From the NCBI RefSeq assembly GCF_029478095.1, contig NZ_JAKOAV010000022.1:1-59708 (forward strand): 59,708 nucleotides of DNA. Reading direction: 5' to 3'. The translations under genes were made by a program, and so were the position numbers. The notes beneath the pieces are model-generated. The model saw only the letters and a program-made list of their open reading frames with translations, was not told where the DNA came from and ran no database searches. Source of the stretch: Pelotomaculum isophthalicicum JI. Lineage in GTDB: Bacteria; Bacillota; Desulfotomaculia; Desulfotomaculales; Pelotomaculaceae. Shown here one piece after another: positions 34,471 to 43,037 of the stretch. Positions within the stretch are counted from its first letter, which is position 1; every line of letters begins with the position of its first letter.

Positions 34471-34496
34471 ATGGCCGGCAATTGCCGGCCATTTTT
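34471..34496 (+). terminator. strong intrinsic terminator at end of surface island
   Basis: ATGGCCGGC and GCCGGCCAT form a perfect hairpin with an AATT loop, followed by five T residues. It separates the GC-rich surface island from the ECF operon. Confidence 0.9.
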
Positions 34497-34550
34497 ACAT
34501 AGAATAATTTTGAAGCATTGGGGTCTAACTACATGTTTTAACGGGGGTGC

Positions 34551-35132
34551 ATGGCAGAATTGCAGTGTTGGCGCAAGATGCTCGATAAATTCTCTATATT
34601 TGATTTAATCGTAATTGCTATGATTTCCGCCCTGGGCATCGCCAGCAAACCCCTGATTGTGCCCCTGAGCCATATTATTACCGGGCCGTTATTGATACCA
34701 GGCGGGGTTGTGGCCGGTGGTTTTTACATGCTGTGGATTGTGCTCGGGGCGGGAATAGTAGGCAAACCAGGAACGGCCACTTTGCTCGGGATTGTTCAGG
34801 CGCTGATGGTTTTCGGATCGGGAATATTCGGATCACACGGAGCCATGACTTTGCTCAGTTACACTTTGCCTGGTGTTGCTGTTGACCTGATTCTTTATTT
34901 AATCAAGCATAAGGTATGCTGTCCGGCTTGCGCCTTCCTTGCCGGTTTGACAGCCAACGTCACAGGTTCGGTGCTGGTGAATATTATTTATTTCCGGCTG
35001 CCCTTTGTGCCTTTAATGCTTGCTTTGTCTGTGGCGGCTTTATCAGGTGGACTTGGTGGCATAATTGCCTTTAGAGCATCTCAGTTAGTCAACAAAATTT
35101 TGCCCTGGGGGAAAGGTTTCAAAGGGAGTTAG
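34551..35132 (+). CDS. ECF transporter substrate-binding (S) component
   Basis: 193 residues with about five or six hydrophobic helices (SIFDLIVIAMISALGIASK, IPGGVVAGGFYMLWIVLG, LSYTLPGVAVDLILYLI and others). This is the size and layout of ECF S components, which bind a vitamin, metal or cofactor in the membrane. It is followed by two ATPases and a T component, so the module is complete. The substrate cannot be read from the sequence; MobB at the end of the operon hints at a molybdenum- or pterin-related compound. Confidence 0.75.
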   Translation: MAELQCWRKMLDKFSIFDLIVIAMISALGIASKPLIVPLSHIITGPLLIPGGVVAGGFYMLWIVLGAGIVGKPGTATLLGIVQALMVFGSGIFGSHGAMTLLSYTLPGVAVDLILYLIKHKVCCPACAFLAGLTANVTGSVLVNIIYFRLPFVPLMLALSVAALSGGLGGIIAFRASQLVNKILPWGKGFKGS

Positions 35133-35165
35133 AAAGATGTCTTCATTTTTTGGAGGTCAACTGAC

Positions 35166-35900
35166 GTGGACGCAATTGTGGTTGATAATCTGACTTATAA
35201 GTATCCGGCAGGAAGGGAAATTTTGAAAAATCTAGACTTCAGGGTCAGACCGGGGGAGATAGTGGCGGTTATAGGTCTCAGCGGGTGTGGCAAAAGCACC
35301 TTGTGCTTATGTCTCGGCGGTATTATCCCTCACTATCTGGGGGGGGAGCTGACCGGGCAGGTATGGGTGAATGGAAAGAACACCAGAGAGTATAAGGTTG
35401 CTCAACTGGCGCTGGAGGTAGGTCTGGTTTTCCAAGACCCCGATACGCAGCTTTTTTCAGCGACGGTGGAAGATGAAATAGCTTTTGCCCCGGAGAATCT
35501 TTGCCTGCCTGTAGAAGTAGTAAGAGAGCGTGTCAATAGTGTGTTGGAGATGTTGGGAATTAGCGACTTGAGACAAAATAGCCCAAGCAACTTATCCGGA
35601 GGGCAAAAACATTTAGTTGCCATGGGAGCGGTTTTAGCTCTTGATCCCGCCATCCTGGTGCTTGATGAAGTGATGGCCCAGCAGGACTCACTGGGAAAAA
35701 AAACGATCAAGGACATCCTGGTTGATTTGCGTCGGCAAGGTAAAACTATCTTAATTGTTGAGCATGACCTGGAGAGCGTCTCTATCGCGGATCGTGTTTT
35801 GGTGCTTGAAGGCGGGTTTCTGATTAGGGACGGACAAGCGGCAAATATACTGGAGGAGCGGGAATTCCTGATCCGGCAAAAATTAGCGTATGAGGTTTAA
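35166..35900 (+). CDS. ECF transporter ATPase (A)
   Basis: 244 residues, GTG start with GGAGGTC upstream. ABC ATPase motifs are all present: Walker A GLSGCGKST, Q-loop FQDPDTQLFS, signature LSGGQKHL, Walker B AILVLDEVMA, and the switch His in EHD. The FQDPDxQ string is typical of ECF ATPases. It pairs with the next ATPase to power the S and T components. The normal DEP triplet reads DEV. Confidence 0.85.
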   Translation: MDAIVVDNLTYKYPAGREILKNLDFRVRPGEIVAVIGLSGCGKSTLCLCLGGIIPHYLGGELTGQVWVNGKNTREYKVAQLALEVGLVFQDPDTQLFSATVEDEIAFAPENLCLPVEVVRERVNSVLEMLGISDLRQNSPSNLSGGQKHLVAMGAVLALDPAILVLDEVMAQQDSLGKKTIKDILVDLRRQGKTILIVEHDLESVSIADRVLVLEGGFLIRDGQAANILEEREFLIRQKLAYEV

Positions 35901-35906
35901 TCGCGA

Positions 35907-36566
35907 ATGGGGTTTATAGATCTATATAATGTTTCTTACAGCTATCCCGGTCAAAGCAGGTCAATTTTGAACGACATAAATTTAAGCATCTTGAAAGAGG
36001 GAATTACCGCTGTTACGGGCTCAAACGGCAGTGGTAAGACAACTTTTTCCAAACTACTTACAGGAATATTAACACCAACAAAAGGGTGCGTCAAATTAAA
36101 CGGACAATTATTGACCTCCCTGTCTCTGGCGCAAATTGGGCGTCAAGTCGGATATGTTTTTCAGAACCCGGAAAAGCAGCTGTTTTGTGAGACAGTGGAG
36201 GAAGAGATCAGTTTTGGCATGCATAATCTTGGATTTCCCTTAGACCAGGTGGCGTTAAAAACCAGGGATATTATGGAGTATTTTGAGTTGACCCGGTACT
36301 CTCAATCCTTTCCCCATAATCTGAGCGCGGGAGAAAAAAGACGCCTGGCTATAGCAGCGGTTATTGCGCTGGAACCTGATTTGCTGATTCTTGATGAACC
36401 GACAACGGGTTTGGATCCTTACCGCAAAAAATTGTTGGGTGATTATATGGAAAGAATTATAGCTTCAAATAGAGGTGTGGTTATAATCAGTCACGATCAT
36501 AAATTCATTGACAGGTACGCAACCCGGTTAATCAGGCTCAGAGAGGGACAGTTCACAGAAGGCTAG
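35907..36566 (+). CDS. ECF transporter ATPase (A')
   Basis: 219 residues, seven bases after the first ATPase. Walker A GSNGSGKTT, Q-loop FQNPEKQLF, signature LSAGEKRRLA (Ala in place of the second Gly), Walker B LLILDEPTTGLDP, switch His in SHDH. It forms the heterodimer with the preceding ATPase. The two are diverged from each other, as usual for EcfA and EcfA'. Confidence 0.85.
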   Translation: MGFIDLYNVSYSYPGQSRSILNDINLSILKEGITAVTGSNGSGKTTFSKLLTGILTPTKGCVKLNGQLLTSLSLAQIGRQVGYVFQNPEKQLFCETVEEEISFGMHNLGFPLDQVALKTRDIMEYFELTRYSQSFPHNLSAGEKRRLAIAAVIALEPDLLILDEPTTGLDPYRKKLLGDYMERIIASNRGVVIISHDHKFIDRYATRLIRLREGQFTEG

Positions 36567-36576
36567 GGAAGAAAAT

Positions 36577-37323
36577 ATGATCAACCTTGACCCAAGGACT
36601 AAAATAGTGGTTATATTATGTCTTTCAACGCTGGCTATTTTTTTAAATTCACCCCGGTTGTTACTGCTGTTGTTTGTCTTCACATTGGTTATTTTATTAT
36701 TATTCCACATTAATTTTTTCGGTATTATATTTAGATTTAATAAGCTAATGCCCATATTACTGGTGATGCTCATAATGCAAAGTGTTTTTACCTCGGGCGG
36801 ACAAGTTCTGGTTTCTCTTCATGGTGTTAATATCCTTACGTCGCACGGTGTTAGTTCCGCCCTTTGTATTTTATTTAGAATGCTTATTTTTTTTGGCTCG
36901 GCGATGATTATTATGACAAGCAGTCCCAAAGATTATATTTTGGCCCTGGTGCAGTTTAAGATTCCTTACGAAATCGCTTTCATGGTCATGGTGGCGTTTC
37001 GTTTTTTGCCTGTTCTTAAGGAGGAGCTCAACGATACCCTCGTAGCGATGCAACTCCGGGGAGTTGAGTTGAAGAGAATAGCATGGAGGAAAAAGATTAA
37101 ATTCTATACGCATTTTTTAACCCCCTTGCTTTCCAGTGTGATGATCAAAGCCTATCAACTGTCCATCACAATGGAGTCCAGGGCGTTTAGAGTATACCGG
37201 CGGCGAACTTACTTGCGACTTTTAAAATATAGTGTTTCAGATTATCTTGTTACAGTGTTCTTATTAACAGTGACGATAGTGGTTCTCTTACAAGATTTAA
37301 TCAATCAATGGATAAAGTGTTAA
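36577..37323 (+). CDS. ECF transporter transmembrane coupling (T) component
   Basis: 248 residues. Hydrophobic segments in the N-terminal half are followed by the two short coupling motifs of EcfT: AMQLRGVELKRI and TMESRAFRVYR, which contact the ATPases. Family identity is clear from these and from the preceding MVMVAFRFLPVLKEEL. It links the S component to ATP hydrolysis. It begins ten bases after the second ATPase. Confidence 0.85.
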   Translation: MINLDPRTKIVVILCLSTLAIFLNSPRLLLLLFVFTLVILLLFHINFFGIIFRFNKLMPILLVMLIMQSVFTSGGQVLVSLHGVNILTSHGVSSALCILFRMLIFFGSAMIIMTSSPKDYILALVQFKIPYEIAFMVMVAFRFLPVLKEELNDTLVAMQLRGVELKRIAWRKKIKFYTHFLTPLLSSVMIKAYQLSITMESRAFRVYRRRTYLRLLKYSVSDYLVTVFLLTVTIVVLLQDLINQWIKC

Positions 37324-37368
37324 TTAAAATTAAAGGTTTTATTATTTTACTTCCGAGGAGTGGATTGA

Positions 37369-38118
37369 TTGAAAGTATTTTCAGTATTTGGTTATTCCAA
37401 GTCCGGAAAGACGACAACTATTGAACAAATTATCCCGGAACTAAAAAAAAGGGGTTACAGGGTCGGCTCGGTAAAGAATATTCACAATGAAGGTTTTTTT
37501 CTGGATGTGGTGGGAAGCAACACCTGGAGGCATAGACAAGCCGGTTCGGAGATGGTTGTGGCCAGGGGACTAAAGGAGACTGACATTCTCTTGCCGCGGC
37601 AGTTGGATATGGAAACGATATTGGGCTATTTTAATCATGATTATGTTATCGTCGAAGGTGTATCCGATACTATTCTGCCTAAAATACTCTGCGCCTATGA
37701 GCATGAGGAAATTGAAGGCCGATTGAATGATTTTATTTTCGTGATTTCCGGCCGTATTTCCAACCATTTATCAGAATATAACGGTATTCCGGTAATCAAT
37801 CCGCTATCAGATGTTAAAAAATTAGTCGATCTGATTGAGAATAAAGTTGCGGATAAAATGCCTTTTGTAAATGGCTTGGAGCATTGCGGAGCCTGTGGCT
37901 GCAATTGCCGTGACTTTGCTTTAAGAGTTCTTAATGGCGAGTCAATACAGAAAGAGTGTGTTTTTATAAAGAACAGGGTGTCCGTTACTATCGGTCAAAG
38001 AGAAATACTGGTTGATTCCTTGTTTGAGTCTCAGTTAAATAGCAGTATTGTTGGACTTTTAGCTCAGTTGGATAATTTTAATCCTGATGATGAAATAAAA
38101 ATATCAATAGGGAAGTAA
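37369..38118 (+). CDS. mobB: MobB-like GTP-binding protein with Cys-rich tail
   Basis: 249 residues from TTG 37369 (GAGGAG eight bases upstream). N-terminal P-loop GYSKSGKTT, then KNIHNEGFFLDVVGSNTWRH and QAGSEMVVARG, which are hallmarks of MobB, the protein that assists MobA in attaching GMP to molybdopterin. After about residue 165 there is a segment with a Cys cluster, CGACGCNCRDF, and a later KEC, which could hold an Fe-S cluster; E. coli MobB lacks it. As last-but-one gene of an ECF operon downstream of molybdopterin-fold proteins it is the best link between the operon and cofactor metabolism. Confidence 0.8.
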   Translation: MKVFSVFGYSKSGKTTTIEQIIPELKKRGYRVGSVKNIHNEGFFLDVVGSNTWRHRQAGSEMVVARGLKETDILLPRQLDMETILGYFNHDYVIVEGVSDTILPKILCAYEHEEIEGRLNDFIFVISGRISNHLSEYNGIPVINPLSDVKKLVDLIENKVADKMPFVNGLEHCGACGCNCRDFALRVLNGESIQKECVFIKNRVSVTIGQREILVDSLFESQLNSSIVGLLAQLDNFNPDDEIKISIGK

Positions 38119-38122
38119 TGTC

Positions 38123-38866
38123 ATGGATAGTATCAATAAGCTGGAACTAGCCCTGGGTGTTAAGGTTTCATATACTGAAAAGAAACATAGCTTACGTAAC
38201 AATGTTTTTTTCGTTAAAACAATAGCCGGGGGAAATTTGAAGCAATGTTATGTCATCAAGGAATATGCTAATTCATCAGCGGGGAATGAGGTTTTTATTA
38301 TTGATGCCTTGCATAAACAGGGAATAAACGTGCCGGAAGTAATATGGTATGATGACAAATGTATTATAATGCAATATATTCCCGGTGTTTTATTGACGGA
38401 TTTACTAATAGACCACAAATTAGAGCAAGAGATATGGATAAATGCGCTTGCCACATGGTTGCGTAAGTTGCATGGGTTTATGAATATATCTAACCAAGTT
38501 TGTTTATGCATGTCTGATTTAAACTTGCGCAATTTTATTTTCAATGGCCGGGAGTTCTACGGTATAGATTTCGAAAGCGTATGCTTTTATCCTCCGGAGA
38601 GAGATCTTGGCGGGATATGCGCATTTATATTAAATAACGATCCAATGTTTGAATATTGGAAATATGGCATTTGCAATTCCCTGATTAAGGCTTATGAGAC
38701 AGTGCCCGGTATCAAATCCTTTGACAGGCTTGATCACGAGGCTATACGGTGCTATTTAATTGAAGAGCTAAAGGCGGCTGCTGAGAGGCGAGAAAGTCAA
38801 CGCCATTACTTAAATGAAAAAATAAAAGAATTTAGTTGCACACCATTGATGGGATCAATCCTTTAA
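38123..38866 (+). CDS. APH/choline-kinase-like small-molecule kinase
   Basis: 247 residues, four bases after mobB. The fold is read from YVIKEYANSS (ATP-binding Lys), IIMQYIPGVLL (hinge), CLCMSDLNLRNFIF (catalytic loop D-x-x-x-x-N) and YGIDFESV (metal-binding D). It resembles aminoglycoside/lipopolysaccharide kinases; the usual His before the catalytic Asp is Ser. Substrate unknown. Its place after mobB suggests phosphorylation of something imported by the ECF system, for example a vitamin-like compound; this is inference. Confidence 0.65.
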   Translation: MDSINKLELALGVKVSYTEKKHSLRNNVFFVKTIAGGNLKQCYVIKEYANSSAGNEVFIIDALHKQGINVPEVIWYDDKCIIMQYIPGVLLTDLLIDHKLEQEIWINALATWLRKLHGFMNISNQVCLCMSDLNLRNFIFNGREFYGIDFESVCFYPPERDLGGICAFILNNDPMFEYWKYGICNSLIKAYETVPGIKSFDRLDHEAIRCYLIEELKAAAERRESQRHYLNEKIKEFSCTPLMGSIL

Positions 38867-38907
38867 ATTGAAGCTGCCAGTGGGGGTTACCAAATCAAAC
38901 TGAAATA

Positions 38908-38938
38908 GGACACGCCTTTTAGGTAGTGTCTTTTTTTT
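38908..38938 (+). terminator. intrinsic terminator of ECF-mobB operon
   Basis: GGACAC pairs with GTGTC(T) around an 11-nt loop (38908-38930) and is followed by eight T residues. Confidence 0.8.
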
Positions 38939-39052
38939 ATTTCGTAGAGAATTTGTATGCGGCAATTTTGAGGCATAATACACAAATACCATTCTTTTAC
39001 ATATTATGAAATATGGATAAAGTATAGATTTTGTCATAGGAGTGATTTATAT

Positions 39053-40400
39053 ATGGCCAGTGATATTTTGTTGAACTTAAACCTGGGGGAATCGTGTGAT
39101 ATTGGGCCGGCAAGTGCGCAGCAGCGTCGTCAGGAGGCGTACCGCCATCGTGTGGAAGCGGCGTTGGTTGAAAAGAACCTTCCTCTTCCGGGCCATCCAT
39201 GTAACGGTGATGAATAGTTGTACGCAGATAAAATTGGCAACTATTCCAAGGCGTTGCCACACAATAATCTCGGTGAGGTTGACCTTAACTCCTATCAAGC
39301 CTTGATTGAGGCTTTAACGACCGGCAACCCGGATTTATTTGAATTAATACCACTCGGGGGTGTCGCCAAACTCACTGATCCCCAGGCTGCTTATGCTTAT
39401 GAAATGGCGGGACCTGATTCCCATCATTTAAGTATGATTGCGCCGCCGGCCTACAGCAGCGCCTGGAATGCAAGTGAAATGGCCGAATTATACTGGCAGG
39501 CGTTAACCCGTGATGTTCCTTTCCTGGACTACAACACCGATCCGCTCACCCTCGCTGCCGCTTCTGACCTATCTAAATTTTCGGACTTTCGCGGACCGAA
39601 AGTTAACGGCGCGGTCACTACGGGAACCCTGTTCCGCGGGGATACGCCCGGTGACCTGGTCGGACTTTACATTTCCCAGTTCCTTTGTAAGGATACTCCC
39701 TTTGGGACTACAACCTTTGTCCAGAAATATCGCACTACAGTGGCCGGCGATGACTACATGACTTCCTATGAGGATTGGTTGAACATCCAGAACGGACTTG
39801 CTCCGTCAGGGCAGAATCAATTCGACCCCACGCCCCGCTATATCCGCAACGGCCGTGATATGGCCTTATGGGTTTACCAGGATTTCAGCTATCAGGGCAC
39901 TCTCACCGCTTGTTTGATTCTGCTCGGTTTTGGCCAGGCGGCGTTAGACCCGGCCAACCCTTACCTGCGTTCTGCTACCCAGGTCGGTTTTCCCACCTTT
40001 GGCGGCCCGCATATTCTGGATTTGGTGGCCGGGGCGTCACGGAAAGCACTGGAAGCCGCCTGGTTCCAGAAATGGCTGGTCCATCGCCGGCTCCGCCCTG
40101 AGGCGTTTGGAGGGGACGTCCAAAACGTCATGACGGGCGCGGCAAGTTACCCGATTAACACGGAACTGCTCAATTCTCAGGCTCTTTCCCAGGTCTACAG
40201 CTAAATATGGCACCTATTTGTTGCCGCAGGCATTCGCGGGAGGCTGCCCCACTCATCCGGCTTATCCCTCCGGTCACGCCACCTTTACCGGGGCAGGGGT
40301 TACTATGATGAAGGCATTTTTCAAGGAATCGTTTATTATACCCAACCCGGTGGTAGCCAGTAATTCCTCAAGAAGGTTGCGATGTTTATCAGATAATTAA
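39053..40400 (+). pseudogene. vanadium-dependent haloperoxidase-like gene, broken in three places
   Basis: AGGAGTG precedes ATG 39053. The frame runs to NGDE, then hits TAG at 39215, and continues in the same frame as LYADKIGNYSKALPHNNLGEVD, a family hallmark split here by the stop. At 40202 one extra T makes TAA; skipping it restores KYGTYLLPQAF and then CPTHPAYPSGHATFTGAG, which contains the SGH of the vanadate pocket. The reading ends at 40400 without the last conserved region (about 100-150 residues missing). So there is a nonsense codon, a one-base insertion and a 3' truncation. The family oxidises halides with peroxide, or acts as an acid phosphatase. Confidence 0.85.
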
Positions 40401-40690
40401 AGGGACATAGTTATGTTGGGATACCTGAATTCTCCATTCCATACAGTAAAATAAAAAATTCAATTAGGGAAGATAGCCCTATCGCGCGGTTGATCAAAAA
40501 TTAAAAAATGAAGCAAGTCAATGAGCCGGTTTCTTACGCAATAATAAGGTGGTGCTTAGCGCCACCTTAAAAATTTTGATTTAATAATTTTGTATAATGC
40601 GGCTTGCGGCTATTATAAAGAGCTATTATAATTTTACTCTAAGGAAAATAGTAAAATGTGGATGGCATATTTGCTTTGCTGTTGGGAGTG
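40401..40690. other. intergenic region with one hairpin
   Basis: No gene is visible. A hairpin at 40545-40569 (TAAGGTGG with CCACCTTA) is followed by AAAAATTTT, possibly a weak terminator for transcription coming from the haloperoxidase remnant. The rest is AT-rich. Confidence 0.5.
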
Positions 40691-40697
40691 AGATGTA

Positions 40698-41387
40698 CTG
40701 GGGACTATTGTTAACGTTGCGGCGATCGCATTTGGCGCCGCTTTTGGCTTGTTGTTTAGAAAAGGAATATCTGAAAAGGTCGGCTGCACAATCATGCAAG
40801 GGCTTGGTCTGGCGGTTCTTCTTATAGGCTCCAGCATGGCTCTGCAAACCAAACAGGTTTTGGTAGTTATTCTTAGCCTGGTCTTTGGTGGTTTGACTGG
40901 TGGATTGCTAAATATCGAGGGAGGTTTAGCCCGTCTGGGTAAATGGCTGGAAGAAAAAGTTGGCGGAGAAACAGGGGAAGTTGGCAAGGCATTTGTTACA
41001 ACCAGCCTTATTTACTGTGTGGGAGCAATGGCTATTATGGGATCAATTGAAGATGGTCTTAACAATAACCCTCAGATTCTTTTTGCCAAAGCAGCCTTAG
41101 ACGGAATTTCAGCGGTAGTTTTCGCCTCCACTATGGGAATAGGGGTTATTTTTTCTCTTTTCCCTGTGCTAATTTACCAGGGTTCCATAACGCTTCTGGC
41201 CGCATACGTAAAAGACTTTCTCAGTCCTGACGCGGTGGCGGAAATGACAGCCACCGGCGGATTGCTGATAGTGGGGATTGGCCTGAACATTCTTGGTATT
41301 AAGGATATAAAGGTTGGCAACCTGCTTCCTGCGATTTTTTATGCTTTACCCCTCACTATAGTGCTTTCTAAAATAATCCCGGCGTGA
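40698..41387 (+). CDS. DUF554 membrane protein with disrupted start
   Basis: The frame gives LGTIVNVAAIAFGAAFGLLF followed by KGISEKVGCTIMQGLGL, a clear DUF554 protein of about 230 residues with six or so transmembrane helices. Homologues begin M-LGTIVN. Here an ATG at 40693 with GGGAGTGAG before it is separated from CTG 40698 by two extra bases, so the ATG is out of frame. Translation may begin at a later TTG (40749 gives 212 residues) or the gene may be newly inactivated. The function of DUF554 is not known. Confidence 0.7.
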   Translation: MGTIVNVAAIAFGAAFGLLFRKGISEKVGCTIMQGLGLAVLLIGSSMALQTKQVLVVILSLVFGGLTGGLLNIEGGLARLGKWLEEKVGGETGEVGKAFVTTSLIYCVGAMAIMGSIEDGLNNNPQILFAKAALDGISAVVFASTMGIGVIFSLFPVLIYQGSITLLAAYVKDFLSPDAVAEMTATGGLLIVGIGLNILGIKDIKVGNLLPAIFYALPLTIVLSKIIPA

Positions 41388-41488
41388 GATTTTGCATTGA
41401 CTCTAAATTTAACAGCATGCGTTGAGTTCTCGGTGATAACACGAGTATAGAATGTCCGCTTAAGAAGGAATAGGAATATTCTTCAAAT

Positions 41489-41523
41489 AAAGATCCTGCA
41501 GGCATAGCTTGTAGGATCTTTTA
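41489..41523 (+). terminator. intrinsic terminator after DUF554 gene
   Basis: AAAGATCCTGCA and TGTAGGATCTTTT form a long stem with one mismatch and end in a T run. Confidence 0.75.
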
Positions 41524-41630
41524 ATTAATTGAGGAACTCATTTCATAATTTCCTATTATATTGTATCAGAACAGAAAATAAGGCTGTCCATGAGAGCCGT
41601 TGAACTATAGATTCAGGAAGGATTCGTAAG

Positions 41631-41936
41631 ATGCTCAGGTTTATTCCTTTCAAAAAAAAAGAGAAAAGGCTGAAATCCGAAAAGTTGTCTGATTCCAAAA
41701 TATTACCTGATAATCAGATGATAAGTAATCAATTAGAAATTTCAATAGGTGGCATCATGGCTAGATTATCGCGTAATAATACAGCTCAACCACAGAACGA
41801 GCTCACAGTGGTAATTCCCCGGGCGGAAATTCGCCGTAAATATTATAACAACGGGCGTCTGATCGCTGAAGAAGAAATAATATTAAATAGCATTACTTTG
41901 GTTGACGCACCTTTACATACTCCTGAAGGTAAATAA
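41631..41936 (+). CDS. hypothetical protein, 101 residues
   Basis: Not recognised. AGGAAGG precedes the ATG. The first 30 residues are rich in Lys and Ser (IPFKKKEKRLKSEKL), and the rest is amphipathic with IGGIMARLSRNN and VVIPRAEIRRKYYNNGRLI. No signal peptide or membrane segment. It ends five bases before the convergent rsgI-like gene. Codon use and the ribosome site support a real gene. Confidence 0.55.
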   Translation: MLRFIPFKKKEKRLKSEKLSDSKILPDNQMISNQLEISIGGIMARLSRNNTAQPQNELTVVIPRAEIRRKYYNNGRLIAEEEIILNSITLVDAPLHTPEGK

Positions 41937-41941
41937 GAATT

Positions 41942-43036
41942 TCAGTTCCATCTGGATTGCTTATCTTTTTTTTCATCACGCCCTGGTGATATCTTCTTAT
42001 CGTTATTGTCATTTATTTTCCCCTTACCGGTAATATGGTCATTATCTTTTTTATTTCCATTGTCATCTTCTATGTTTTGCTGTTTTTCATAGATATTTTT
42101 GCTGTTTTCTTTTTCAGTTATTCTATTCTTTTCTTCGTCGTAGCTATTAGCGCTATTATCGTCATTATTATGGTTATTATCGTTATTATGGTTATTGATA
42201 CTATTATGGTTGTTGATGCTGCTACGGTTAATGATGCTATTACGGTTGTTGATGCTGTTATGATTAATGCTGATGTGATTGCTGTTATCGCCTAATAGCT
42301 CACTGACTGAGATTTTCTTTTCCTTTTCCAATTCCTTCAGACTCATGGCGCTTATCTCATCGATATTTACGGTAACTCCTCTATTAGCGGATTTCTGTAG
42401 TAAAAGGTACCTTCCTGTGGAAATACCAGCCTTCTCAGCTTCCTGTCGAATTGTAGTATCTACGGGTTCAATAATTACTTCAGTGTCCAAACCGTTTAAT
42501 TCGACTGGACTTTTTATTGATTCATAAATAGATTCCAAATCATCGGCGAAATTTTCATCATCATCATCAGTAGTCAGGGTAACTAATATGATGTTGTCGT
42601 CTTTAACTGCGAGAAATTGGTCTTTTATTGCTTGGTCTACAATAAGCTTAGCTGCTTCATGCAAGTCCAGACCGGTTACTTTGATCTCTTTCAAAATAGT
42701 CGCGCCGTCATTGTTCAACCCGCGGGCTGAGGATACTCTCTTGTCAGCCAGTATTGCCAACTCAATACTGGGGTTAATGTCGATGGTCATGAAAGCTGCC
42801 GCTGGTTGTGTACGTCCCAAGTAAAGCTGCCCGGCTAACACAATCAGCAATAAAGAAGCGGCGACCATAAAATGCCTTAGGTAAGGAAAGCGGTTCTTTT
42901 TTTCCACGACGGGTATTATTTGGCCTACCCTGGTAACGCCGTTTTCAGGAAGAGCTGCTTTTTTATATTCCCCGTCGCTGGTGAGTAAAATGCATGAACC
43001 ACCTGTGATTTTGACTACCATCCCCGTCTTTTTCAT
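41942..43036 (-). CDS. rsgI: RsgI-type anti-sigma factor with Asn-rich tail
   Basis: 364 residues. Residues about 3-45 are the RsgI N-terminal domain that binds SigI (MVVKITGGSCILLTSDGEY, VGQIIPVV). One transmembrane helix follows (about 54-72). The outer part has the conserved AAFMTIDINPSIELAI segment, then from about residue 245 a long low-complexity tail rich in Asn, His, Ser and Asp. In cellulosome-forming clostridia the tail carries carbohydrate-binding modules that sense polysaccharide; none is seen here. It lies one base after sigI in the same direction, the normal pairing. Confidence 0.85.
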   Translation of the reverse strand: MKKTGMVVKITGGSCILLTSDGEYKKAALPENGVTRVGQIIPVVEKKNRFPYLRHFMVAASLLLIVLAGQLYLGRTQPAAAFMTIDINPSIELAILADKRVSSARGLNNDGATILKEIKVTGLDLHEAAKLIVDQAIKDQFLAVKDDNIILVTLTTDDDDENFADDLESIYESIKSPVELNGLDTEVIIEPVDTTIRQEAEKAGISTGRYLLLQKSANRGVTVNIDEISAMSLKELEKEKKISVSELLGDNSNHISINHNSINNRNSIINRSSINNHNSINNHNNDNNHNNDDNSANSYDEEKNRITEKENSKNIYEKQQNIEDDNGNKKDNDHITGKGKINDNNDKKISPGRDEKKDKQSRWN

Positions 43037-43037
43037 C

